Source of the DNA: JBKQVT01 sp052139835
GTDB taxonomy: Bacteria > Planctomycetota > Planctomycetia > Pirellulales > Thermoguttaceae
NCBI GenBank assembly: GCA_052139835.1
Contig: JBKQVT010000210.1
Location: forward strand, 1 to 16,837
Length of the DNA: 16,837 nucleotides
Direction of reading: 5' to 3'
Shown here: piece after piece, positions 6,663 through 13,826 of the stretch
How positions within the stretch are numbered: the first letter of the stretch is position 1
How the letters are laid out: every line of letters begins with the position of its first letter
Program-made: the position numbers and the translations under genes
Notes under the pieces: model-generated
The model's input: only the letters and a program-made list of their open reading frames with translations
The model's database searches: none
What the model was told of the DNA's origin: nothing

Positions 6663-8186
6663 TCAAAAGCGGAAGTAGATGAAGGGATTGTACGTGCCCG
6701 CGGCCAGCCACATCGCCGAGAGCAGGAAGATCGCGGTCATGCCGGCCGTTCGCGCCACATGAAACAGCAATTCCGCCGGCAGGGCGGCGGGCAAGCGCCG
6801 GCCGGCAAGCTCGCGGACTCGCAGCGCCGCCTGCGCCGCCAGCGGCGTGGCAAGCACGATCCCGCAGAGCATCGCCAGCCGCACGTCGTTGGGCAGGTAG
6901 CGGGCGGCATGTCCCCAGGCTGCTTTCAGTCCGAACATGGCGGAGAAGAAAGCAGACGCCTGCGCCATGTTGGCGGCGCGAAACAGCACCCAGCCGCACA
7001 TGACAACCAGCAGCGTGTAGAGTCGCTGCGCCGCCGCGGGCAGCCGCGCCAGCCACGCGCCGACGGGGGTTCGCTCGGCCGCCAGGAAGAGGCCGTGGTA
7101 GAGTCCCCAGAGCACGAACGTCCAGCCCGCCCCATGCCACAGGCCGCAGAGGAAGAAGACGGCGACCAGGTTGAGGAAGGTGCGGCGCGGCGCGCCGCGG
7201 CTTCCGCCCAAGGGGATGTAGAGATAGTCGCGGAACCAGGTCGACAACGAAATGTGCCAGCGCCGCCAGAAGTCCTGCACGGAGCGGGCCGTATAGGGGT
7301 AGTTGAAGTTTTCCAGAAGATGGAAGCCGAACATTTGCGCCATGCCGATCGCCATGTCGGAATAGCCGGAGAAATCGAAGTAGATTTGCAGCGTGTAGCC
7401 GATGATGCCCAGCCAGGCCGTCTCGAAGCCCAATTGCGCGGCCGGCAGGGCGAAAATCTGGTCGACGGCGGCCGCCACGACGTTGGCGATGAGGACTTTC
7501 TTGCCCAGCCCGATCACGAATCGCGTGGCGCCGCGGGCGAAGTCGCTGGAAGTGACGGCGCGGGAGGCCAATTCCCGCGACACCGTGACGTAGCGGACGA
7601 TCGGCCCGGCCACCAGTTGCGGGAAGAGCGTGACGAAGCAGGCGAAATTGAAGAGGTTGCGCGTGGCCCGCGCGTGCCCGCGATACACGTCGATGGTGTA
7701 GCTCATCGACTGGAAGGTGTAGAAGCTGATGCCCAGGGGCAGGGCGATCTTGAGCGTGTTGTGCCACTGCAAGGCGTCGAGGCCAGCCAGGCCGAGGAGG
7801 CGATTGTAGCTGGCCACGCCGAAGCCGAAGTACTTGAAGAATCCCAGCAGCGAGAGGTTGGCGATGATCGAGGCCGCCAAGGCCGTCTTTTGCAACCGGC
7901 TTCTTGGCCCGCCGACGGCCAGTTGCCGGACTTCGCCGCCCAGCAGCCCGCCGGCCATGATCAGTCCGCACGTGTAGTCGGTCCCCGCGGTCAGCAACAT
8001 GATGCCGATGCGGAAGTTCTCGCCCCAAAAGTAGAACAACACGCTGGCCAGCAGCAGCAGCAGATTCGAGAGCTGGCGGCAGAGCCGTGGGCAATAGCCC
8101 AGCCGGCTGGGCAGTTCGATGGCGTGGTAGAAGAGCAGAACGAGGGGCAGAAACAAGAACAGGAAGGTGACGGAACTGAAGACCAT
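6663..8186 (-). CDS. MBOAT O-acyltransferase, AlgI family
   Basis: 507 residues from ATG 8186. The frame stays open to 8297, but the family nearly always begins MVFSSxxFLFxFLP, exactly as here, so the inner ATG is used. The protein is a string of membrane helices. Family marks in order: GISFYTFQSMSYTIDVYRG (152-170), FPQLVAGPIVRY (188-199), IYFDFSGYSDMAIG (268-281), FWRRWHISLSTWFRDYLYIPLGGSR (306-330, with H311) and FLCGLWHGAGWTF (345-357, with the catalytic H351). AlgI-type proteins carry acetyl groups from a cytoplasmic donor across the membrane for O-acetylation of exopolysaccharides. It is the first gene of a two-gene unit with the AlgJ-like protein, behind a candidate promoter at 8241-8269. 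Several such cassettes per genome are known in planctomycetes; which glycan this one serves cannot be told. Confidence 0.93.
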   Translation of the reverse strand: MVFSSVTFLFLFLPLVLLFYHAIELPSRLGYCPRLCRQLSNLLLLLASVLFYFWGENFRIGIMLLTAGTDYTCGLIMAGGLLGGEVRQLAVGGPRSRLQKTALAASIIANLSLLGFFKYFGFGVASYNRLLGLAGLDALQWHNTLKIALPLGISFYTFQSMSYTIDVYRGHARATRNLFNFACFVTLFPQLVAGPIVRYVTVSRELASRAVTSSDFARGATRFVIGLGKKVLIANVVAAAVDQIFALPAAQLGFETAWLGIIGYTLQIYFDFSGYSDMAIGMAQMFGFHLLENFNYPYTARSVQDFWRRWHISLSTWFRDYLYIPLGGSRGAPRRTFLNLVAVFFLCGLWHGAGWTFVLWGLYHGLFLAAERTPVGAWLARLPAAAQRLYTLLVVMCGWVLFRAANMAQASAFFSAMFGLKAAWGHAARYLPNDVRLAMLCGIVLATPLAAQAALRVRELAGRRLPAALPAELLFHVARTAGMTAIFLLSAMWLAAGTYNPFIYFRF

Positions 8187-8240
8187 GCCGGGCTGCCCTG
8201 CCGCTTGGTACGATGCCCCATCTTGGGACAGGCGGGCGGC

Positions 8241-8269
8241 ATGATACCGCAAGAGCGCGGGGCAGACAA
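8241..8269 (-). promoter_or_regulatory. Candidate promoter of the MBOAT/AlgJ-like operon
   Basis: On the minus strand TTGTCT (8269-8264), a 17-bp spacer and TATCAT (8246-8241) match the housekeeping consensus at four and five of six positions. It would give a leader of roughly 48 nt before ATG 8186. It is judged by eye. Confidence 0.45.
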
Positions 8270-8305
8270 TACTGATTTGCAGCCGGATCGCGCTCAAACC
8301 GGGGA

Positions 8306-8400
8306 GAAAGAAACGGGCAGAAACCGCGGATTAACGCGGATAAACGCGGGTTAGATGGTGTTCAGTGTTTTGCGTTCATCCGCGTTTATCCACGGTTCCC
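8306..8400. repeat. Inverted repeat of CGCGGATAAACGCGG type
   Basis: The left arm (about 8321-8349) holds ACCGCGGATTAACGCGGATA followed by AACGCGG; the right arm (8374-8400) holds its imperfect reverse complement, TTCATCCGCGTTTATCCACG followed by GTTCCC. The opening GAAAGAAACGGGCAGAA is identical to that of the element at 4191-4207, although the core differs (CGCGG against CACGG). The element fills most of the 248-bp gap between the MBOAT gene start and the BBP7 gene stop. Confidence 0.75.
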
Positions 8401-8434
8401 ATTTTCTGGGCCCGAAGTAGTGTGCCGGTACTGT

Positions 8435-9556
8435 TCAAAACGAATATTCCAAGCCGGCGGTGGCGCCGTGATAAAACACGCCGGAGTTGCAATTCACGCC
8501 AAGTGCTTGCGCAGTCATCTTGGGCACAAGGGTAACATACGTTTCCTGAATCTGGCCGGGCGCCAAGGCGACGCCTTCGAGCCAGATCGCCTCGTAACCG
8601 GCCTTCAACAGAAGGCGCTCGCTCACCTGATACTTGCACAGCAAGCCGGTTTCGCCGACGAAGGCGGCGTGGTTCGTCGTAGCGGAGCCGGCTCGCACTT
8701 GCTTGGCGATCACGCTGACCCCGGTGGTCTCCTCCGCGTCGTTGTCGTAGAGCCCGGTCTTCACCAGGGCGTCGATCGAAAAGCGGCCGCGCGCGAAGAA
8801 TTTCCAATCGGCGCCGACCTGGAGACCGTAGAGGTTGTTGATCGTCGTCGCATTCCAGAAAGGCGCCTCCCAGGAGATGCTGGGGGGATCCAAGGCGCCC
8901 GTAAGTTTTTCGCCCAGGTTGACCCAGCGGAATCCGGCCAGCATGGTCACTTGGCTGGAAGGATTCCATCGCACGTTCAGCTCCGCGTTATAAAGTTGCG
9001 AAGAATAGTCCCAGGCCATTGCTTGGCCGGGAATTTGATTTGTTTGCTGGAAGTGGGCAGGACAGCTCATGGTCAGGTACTTCCAGTCGTCTGCAGTCGT
9101 CGTGATGGTGCGGTCGCTGTTCCAGCCGCCGATCTGGAAAAAGGAGAATTCCCAGTCGTAGCCGCAATCGCCGTGGTGAATCAGGTCGACGCTCGGTCCC
9201 GCGGCGAAGCCTTGCTGAAAATCGTTGCCGGTGAGCACCACGGTGTTCGACTGGCTCAGCGGGGGCGATTTTGTGACGAGCGCTTGATTGGTGCCGCCGA
9301 TCCGGTCCAGGATGATGAAACCGGCCGCGACCGTCCATTGCGGACAACAATACGGCTGCCAGCAGCCCGCCTCACCGCAGCCGGCACACGGCGACGACTC
9401 GGCCAGGGTCTGGGAAAACGGCGGCGGCGAATCCTCCCCGTTGGCTGAAACCAAGCGGCAGTCCGCCGGGTCGTTCTGGTCCAGTGCCGCGGCGGAACTT
9501 GCCGCCAGCACCAAAAGTGCGCAAGAAAGAGTTCCCAACAAGTTGCGTGACTTCAT
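8435..9556 (-). CDS. BBP7-family outer-membrane beta-barrel protein
   Basis: 373 residues from ATG 9556, set by a strong AAGGAGGG seven to eight bases ahead; the frame continues to 9586 without support. Residues 1-24 are a signal peptide (MKSRNLLGTL, hydrophobic core, SSAAA before LDQ). The mature N-terminus has a Cys-rich stretch (C33, C57, C60, C65, C70, C71) ending in CCPQW, followed by alternating polar and hydrophobic strands up to a C-terminal YSF with the terminal Phe of outer-membrane barrels. The pattern fits BBP7 (putative beta-barrel porin 7), a family largely found in planctomycetes. Its cargo is unknown. Strand pairs such as WEFSFFQIGGW (143-153), LNVRWNPSSQVTMLAGFRWV and LKAGYEAIWLEGVAL are typical. 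A TTGACG at 9633-9628 could be a -35 box, but no good -10 follows it. Three bases of leader detail aside, the gene appears to stand alone. Confidence 0.85.
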   Translation of the reverse strand: MKSRNLLGTLSCALLVLAASSAAALDQNDPADCRLVSANGEDSPPPFSQTLAESSPCAGCGEAGCWQPYCCPQWTVAAGFIILDRIGGTNQALVTKSPPLSQSNTVVLTGNDFQQGFAAGPSVDLIHHGDCGYDWEFSFFQIGGWNSDRTITTTADDWKYLTMSCPAHFQQTNQIPGQAMAWDYSSQLYNAELNVRWNPSSQVTMLAGFRWVNLGEKLTGALDPPSISWEAPFWNATTINNLYGLQVGADWKFFARGRFSIDALVKTGLYDNDAEETTGVSVIAKQVRAGSATTNHAAFVGETGLLCKYQVSERLLLKAGYEAIWLEGVALAPGQIQETYVTLVPKMTAQALGVNCNSGVFYHGATAGLEYSF

Positions 9557-9769
9557 CTGTTTCCCTCCTTGGACGACAAGGCACATCTCAGGGGAGCGGC
9601 CGCAACAATTGGTATCGGCCCCGGAATCGTCAAATAGAATCCGCTTCGCAGCGAAGCAGGATGGGCAATGCGGATCGACTTTAGGGCCGGTTTCGGCAGA
9701 GGGGATAGACCGCCGGCAAATTCACCGCGTTTTACCCGGTCTACGAATGTGGAACGGCCGCAGCCCCCT
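9557..9769. other. Intergenic region with two small inverted repeats
   Basis: The gap between the start of the BBP7 gene and the stop of the pseudo-peptidase gene holds a tight palindrome, GCTTCGC-A-GCGAAGC (9643-9657), and a 7-bp stem TAGACCG/CGGTCTA (9706-9712 with 9737-9743) around a long loop. The second lies just downstream of the stop at 9770 on the minus strand and could end that transcript, but no T-run follows. No gene is supported here. Confidence 0.4.
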
Positions 9770-11002
9770 TCACTTGCGCCCCGCCACGTACGCGTGCCAC
9801 TCCTTGGTGAGCTGCTGCTCGTCCCATCCGTAGACCGTCTTGATGGCCTCCAAGTCGGAGGCGCCGCCGCTGATTTCCTGCAGAAGCTTTCCGAACTTGA
9901 CGGGCTGTTTGCTCAACAGCCCCACCAGCGTCCACGCCTCGGCATAATGTGGTTGCAACATCTTGTTGCTATCCATTTTCAACAACTCGCCCAGCGGCGT
10001 GGCCCGCTGGGTGGCCATGCGCTGTTGGACCAGGAGGCTCCAGGCCTGGCGGTTTCCGGCCGGGCTCCGGGTCTGCTGGCCGTAGGCGATCACGGAAAAC
10101 ATGAGGCTGGGGGATCCGAACACGACGTTCTCCGCCCCGTTGACGAATCCCGTCTGCAGCGGGGCGAATCCGAATCGCCGCGGGGGGTTCGCCAGTTGTG
10201 CAATGTACATGCTTGCCACGCCGCCCACCGCGTAGCGGCGCGCCCAATCAAATGGCAGCTCCGCCGCGGAAATCGCGCAAAAATCCCGCCAGTAAAATGC
10301 CCGCAGCTTGAGGATCTCCTCGCGGAAATGCGCGCCGGCGTTGGGGTTGTCGTCCTGCTCGAATTGCTTTCCGAACAGGTCGAACATGGCCTGGCACCAG
10401 GCCTGGTACTCCGCATGGTCCTTCAACACCACGACGTGCGTCGAGCGCTTGTCCAGGCCGCAGCGCAGCGGCTCCGCGCACCGCGTGTGGTAGAACTTTT
10501 CCAGCTTTTGTACGTCCCGCAGGTACGTCTGCTGGGCATCCTCGGCCGCCCAGAGCGTGACGTGTTGCGACTCGATCGGCTTGATCTTCGCCCGGCTCTT
10601 GACGGCAACCAGCTTCAACTCTTTGAGCGTTTCCTCGCGATCCTCGTCGCTGGTGCTCAGCGATTGGCCGGGCACCAACGGCTCGGAGGGTGCTTCCTTG
10701 ATGGCGTCGATCTGGGCGGGGCGGAAGCCCAGGCGGCGAAGCGATTTGACGACCTCCTCCGTGACCTCGAAGTCCCGTCCCCGCTCGGCGACGTTCTCCA
10801 CGACTTGCTCGGGCGACATCCGCTGGCGGCGCATGTGTTGAATGTCTTCCATGCTCAGCCGGGTGTCTTCTTCGTCGGCCTTGGCCGCGGCTGCCGGCGC
10901 CGCGTCGGGCTCGGGCTTTTCCTGCCCATCGGCCGGCGCCAGCGGCCCTAGCGCCGCCAGGGCGATGCACGTCATCCAGAGGACACGATGATCGAGTCGC
11001 AT
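9770..11002 (-). CDS. Exported protein resembling a gluzincin peptidase that lacks HExxH
   Basis: 410 residues from ATG 11002, with GGAGG seven bases ahead; the frame is open to 11191 but that part overlaps the upstream gene. Residues 1-27 are a signal peptide ending APADG-QEK. An acidic Ala-rich linker follows, then an all-helical module (about 49-103: MEDIQHMRRQRMSPEQVVENV, RGRDFEVTEEV, LRRLGFRPAQIDAI) that recurs at the start of other planctomycete envelope proteins. The main part (185-410) recalls DUF1570/peptidase MA-like proteins: a strand THVVVLKDHAEYQ (188-200), an LQTGFVNGAENVVFG segment (282-296) where active members have the WLxEG turn, and an ending with YAEAWTLVGLL and EWHAYVAG. 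No HExxH occurs anywhere; the place where it would be expected reads RRYAVGGVASMYIAQL (255-270). It starts 44 bp after the STN-domain gene and probably shares its transcript. Family assignment is tentative. Confidence 0.7.
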   Translation of the reverse strand: MRLDHRVLWMTCIALAALGPLAPADGQEKPEPDAAPAAAAKADEEDTRLSMEDIQHMRRQRMSPEQVVENVAERGRDFEVTEEVVKSLRRLGFRPAQIDAIKEAPSEPLVPGQSLSTSDEDREETLKELKLVAVKSRAKIKPIESQHVTLWAAEDAQQTYLRDVQKLEKFYHTRCAEPLRCGLDKRSTHVVVLKDHAEYQAWCQAMFDLFGKQFEQDDNPNAGAHFREEILKLRAFYWRDFCAISAAELPFDWARRYAVGGVASMYIAQLANPPRRFGFAPLQTGFVNGAENVVFGSPSLMFSVIAYGQQTRSPAGNRQAWSLLVQQRMATQRATPLGELLKMDSNKMLQPHYAEAWTLVGLLSKQPVKFGKLLQEISGGASDLEAIKTVYGWDEQQLTKEWHAYVAGRK

Positions 11003-11046
11003 GGCACACCTCCGATCAGGAATTTCGTTTTCCCAGCGTGGGGTGG

Positions 11047-12330
11047 TTATTGGCGTCCGCCGGCCAAAACGTGCAGCGCCGCCAGGACGTCGTTGATCTG
11101 TTCGTGGATCCGGTACGTGGTGTGGGCCGTGAGCGTGGGGCGTGGGACCGCCGTGAACGAGACTGAAGCCGGCCCGCCCACGATGTCCCAATTCGTGGGG
11201 GAGACCGTCGACTGAATCATCTCTACCAAGCCGGCCCCCGAGAGCCCGCCGTTCAGCAAGTCGCCCACGGCGTAGTCGATGCTGGTGAACATCTTGTTTT
11301 CGACAAGGTCGCGCGATGTAATGACAATGACGCCCTTGTCCACAGTCCAGTCGAGCTCAAGGTCCGCCAGCATGTACGTCAACACGTTGCGGAGGGTGAG
11401 GCCGGTGGCCCGAAAGGTAATGGGCGGGTCCGCAGACAGCCCGAACGCCTCGATCGACTTGCGATCCACGCGGAAGGAACCGTTCGTCCGCGACTCGAGC
11501 TCGGCGATCACGTCCTTCAGCTTCGTCTTATTGAACTTGACGGGAAGGGTCTTCCCCAGGGCCGTTTCGGCCGTGATTTTGCCGCGGGGGGCCGCCGGCC
11601 GGGCAGCGACAGTCACGGGACTGACGCCGAGCAGCGCGGCGACCTCCTTCTGCACGTCCCTCGTCTGGCTGACCACGAGCGCGCCCGTGCTGCCGAGCCA
11701 AAGGGTGCACGCGCTGCCCGGTCCACCGACCTCATCCCACGATTTGGGCGCGACCTTTCGCCTGAGAGTCTGCTGAACTTCGGTGAGAAAAGCGTTCGCC
11801 GCCCTGGGGTTCCCGGCGCGGCCGATGCCCCGCGGCATGGAAAGGGGATACACCCGCGTGACCAGCCCGGCCTCGGCTTGGGTCGCCGTCGTCACCACGA
11901 TGGCGTTGTCGCAGACCGCGTAGGCAAGGTGCAGATGCTGGAAGAACACGTCGAGGGCCTTGTCGAGTTTCATCGAGTGAATCCGCTCGGTGATCGGCAT
12001 GTCCGGCGCAATGTGCTCCTCGGCCAACGCCCGCTTGCAAAGGATGATCTCGACGCGGTAGCGGGCGGAGATGCTGTCCAGGGCAGCCTGGAGCGGAGTT
12101 TCCTTGAATTCCAATTTCGCCGCCCGCGCCAGGCCCTTCGCCACGTTGCCGGGCGCGGGCCGCGGTTTGACCGTCGGCTTCTCGGCGGGGGCGGCTTCCT
12201 GGCCCAGCCCGGCCAGGGGCAGAACGCCTCCCAGGAGCAATGCGGTGATGACGAGGACGGCTGAAGTCCGTCGGCCGGCGACAGCAGACCAAACACCCCC
12301 CTGGTCCCGACTCGGCAAGCGATCGTCCAT
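11047..12330 (-). CDS. Exported protein with two STN (secretin/TonB short N-terminal)-like modules
   Basis: 427 residues from ATG 12330, set by AAAGGAGG eight bases ahead; the frame runs on to 12549 through tandem repeats but without support. A long basic N-region and hydrophobic core (22-44, ending GLG-QEA) form a signal peptide. The rest is a duplicated unit. Unit 1: LEFKETPLQAALDSISARYRV (73-93) to the IVVTT strand (144-148), then a ring-building-like part with LTEVQQTLRRKVAPKSWDEVGG (182-203). Unit 2: LPVKFNKTKLKDVIAELESR (262-281) to VIVITSR (334-340), then LVEMIQSTVSPTNWDIVGG (368-386). Each STN part has the strand-helix-strand pattern of secretin and TonB-receptor N-domains, but no secretin pore domain follows, so the protein is probably a periplasmic scaffold or adaptor. 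The next gene codes for an exported pseudo-peptidase 44 bp on. Function unknown. Confidence 0.78.
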   Translation of the reverse strand: MDDRLPSRDQGGVWSAVAGRRTSAVLVITALLLGGVLPLAGLGQEAAPAEKPTVKPRPAPGNVAKGLARAAKLEFKETPLQAALDSISARYRVEIILCKRALAEEHIAPDMPITERIHSMKLDKALDVFFQHLHLAYAVCDNAIVVTTATQAEAGLVTRVYPLSMPRGIGRAGNPRAANAFLTEVQQTLRRKVAPKSWDEVGGPGSACTLWLGSTGALVVSQTRDVQKEVAALLGVSPVTVAARPAAPRGKITAETALGKTLPVKFNKTKLKDVIAELESRTNGSFRVDRKSIEAFGLSADPPITFRATGLTLRNVLTYMLADLELDWTVDKGVIVITSRDLVENKMFTSIDYAVGDLLNGGLSGAGLVEMIQSTVSPTNWDIVGGPASVSFTAVPRPTLTAHTTYRIHEQINDVLAALHVLAGGRQ

Positions 12331-12489
12331 AGCGAACCTCCTTTGACGTAGCGGTATGCCCTCGTGCTTTCCCGGAGCCCTGCCAACCACGGCCCCCGTT
12401 CCATGCCTTATTAAACGCTCGACGGCGGCATTTGGTTCCGCTGCCACGAAAGAAGTTTCCCGAGGGGGGAATAGGTTCTCTTTGGATCT

Positions 12490-12525
12490 TATAGGTCCTA
12501 TAGGTCCCATGGGTCCCATGGGAAC
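12490..12525. repeat. Tandem 9-bp repeat (TATAGGTCC / CATGGGTCC)
   Basis: Four 9-bp units in a row: two TATAGGTCC (12490-12507), then CATGGGTCC and CATGGGAAC (12508-12525). The units differ only by T/C and A/G exchanges that keep each ATRGG centre partly palindromic. It lies about 160 bp ahead of the STN gene start, between that gene and the M16 operon. Confidence 0.85.
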
Positions 12526-12548
12526 CACGTCGCTGGCGGCGCCGCCCA

Positions 12549-12598
12549 ACCGCCGGGATAAACCCGGCGGCTCGCTTGATAAACCCGGCGGCTCGCTT
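12549..12598. repeat. Palindromic repeat with a tandem 21-bp duplication
   Basis: CCGCCGGG (12550-12557) and CCCGGCGG (12563-12570) pair around ATAAA and are followed by CTCGCTT. The unit beginning GATAAACCCGGCGG and ending CTCGCTT (12557-12577) is then repeated exactly at 12578-12598. The full hairpin matches the reverse complement of 2507-2534. Between 12331 and 12489 I see no further feature except a strong Shine-Dalgarno for the STN gene. Confidence 0.85.
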
Positions 12599-12608
12599 CG
12601 GGTACCCT

Positions 12609-13826
12609 TTACCCCGGACCGACCGTGATCGTCGTGTTCCGCTCCAGCGGATAGGCGGCCAACACGGCCGCCGCATCGTCCACGCCCAGGGCGGCGATGG
12701 TGTCGAGTTCTTCCTCCACCGGGCGATACTCGCGGCGATAGATCCAGTCGCTGCCCACGGAAAACAGCCGCCCGCGGGGCCGCTCGCTGGAAAGCACCAG
12801 CCGCGAGCGGACCTTGCTGCGGGCCTGTTCGAGCTCGGCGGGGGTGATGCCCTCGGCCGCCGCGCGGCGGTAGACCGCGGCGATGGCGCGGACGTTTTCC
12901 GCCGCGGCTTCCGGGGCGCAGCTCATGAAGGTGACGAAGATGCCGGCCCCTTCATATTCATGGTGGTTCAGCTCGCAATGCTCGGCCAGGCCCGGATCGA
13001 CCAACTCCCAGTAAAGCCGGCTGCCGGAGTCGTCGCCCAGGACGACGGCCAGGAGCTTGGCGGCATAGCGGTCCGCGGCGCGGGCGTCGGGCCCCTGGGC
13101 CAGTTGCAGGACGTATTGCTGCGTGGCCGAGGCCTTGGCGAGGGTGAGGAAGTTGGATTGCGGCCGGGCCGGCTCGACCACGCGCGCGTCGTTGCCCCGT
13201 TGCCAGTGGCCGCAGGCCGCTTCGGCGGCCGCCACCAGGCCGTCGAAGTCGATCCGCCCGGCAGCGGCCAGGGTGATGTTGTCCGGGCTGTAGCGGCGCT
13301 GGAAGTACGCCCGCATCTCGGCCACCGACAGGGCCCCCACGCTCGCGGCGGTGCCCAGCACGCTGTGGCCCAGCGGGTGGTCGCCGAAGAAGGCGGCCCG
13401 GCACTTATCGTCGGCCCCGAACGGCGGCTGGTCCTCATACATCCGGATCTCTTCCAGGATCACTTGCTTCTCGGTGTCGAAATCCTCCCGGCGGAGCGAA
13501 GGGCGCAGCAGGTCGCCCAGCAGGGCCACCGCGCGATCCTGGTGTTCCGGCAGCACGGCCGCGTAATAGACCGTGTTCTCCTCGCTGGTGAAGGCGTTGT
13601 AATGGGCGCCCATCTCGTCGAACTCGCGGTTGACCTGCTCGGCCGTGCGGCTGGGGGTGCCCTTGAAGAGCATATGCTCGAGGAAATGGCTCACGCCGGC
13701 CACCGCGGCGGTCTCGTCGCGGGCGCCGGTGCGGACGAAGAAGCCCAAGGCCGTGGAATGGGCCTCGCCGTTGCACTCGGCCACGATCTCCAGGCCGTTT
13801 TTCAGGACGTGGCTAAGGAACTTCAC
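12609..13826 (-). CDS. M16-family zinc metallopeptidase, catalytic subunit
   Basis: 405 residues from GTG 13826, with GGAGG seven bases ahead; this start lies inside the end of the upstream M16-like gene (14-bp overlap, different frame), which points to coupled translation. The inverted zinc motif HFLEH is at 47-51 (H47, H51, catalytic E50) within VSHFLEHMLFKGT, and the third ligand Glu is in QVILEEIRMYED (121-132). Residues about 1-210 form the first M16 half and 225-405 the second. In the second half, where single-chain or self-pairing M16B enzymes carry an Arg/Tyr pair (REKRGLxY), this protein reads LVDPGLAEH (275-283): both are lost. The partner gene upstream has kept them. Such enzymes degrade peptides in a closed clam-shell chamber. 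No signal peptide, so the pair is probably cytoplasmic. Confidence 0.94.
   Translation of the reverse strand: MKFLSHVLKNGLEIVAECNGEAHSTALGFFVRTGARDETAAVAGVSHFLEHMLFKGTPSRTAEQVNREFDEMGAHYNAFTSEENTVYYAAVLPEHQDRAVALLGDLLRPSLRREDFDTEKQVILEEIRMYEDQPPFGADDKCRAAFFGDHPLGHSVLGTAASVGALSVAEMRAYFQRRYSPDNITLAAAGRIDFDGLVAAAEAACGHWQRGNDARVVEPARPQSNFLTLAKASATQQYVLQLAQGPDARAADRYAAKLLAVVLGDDSGSRLYWELVDPGLAEHCELNHHEYEGAGIFVTFMSCAPEAAAENVRAIAAVYRRAAAEGITPAELEQARSKVRSRLVLSSERPRGRLFSVGSDWIYRREYRPVEEELDTIAALGVDDAAAVLAAYPLERNTTITVGPG

Noticed and set aside
7184..7200. GCGGCGCGCCGC palindrome
   Set aside because: It is within the MBOAT coding region and explained by Arg/Ala/Pro codons in GC-rich DNA.
6082..8094. Long minus-strand frame (670 codons) overlapping the MBOAT gene
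   Set aside because: It is a frame-shifted reading of the MBOAT and AlgJ-like genes with Arg/Pro/His-rich low-complexity translation.
4995..8354. A very long open frame (1119 codons, plus strand) opposite the AlgJ-like and MBOAT genes
   Set aside because: It is rich in Gln, Gly, Ala and Arg without any domain, and it mirrors two well-recognised genes. Such frames arise in high-GC DNA because stop codons are rare on the opposite strand.
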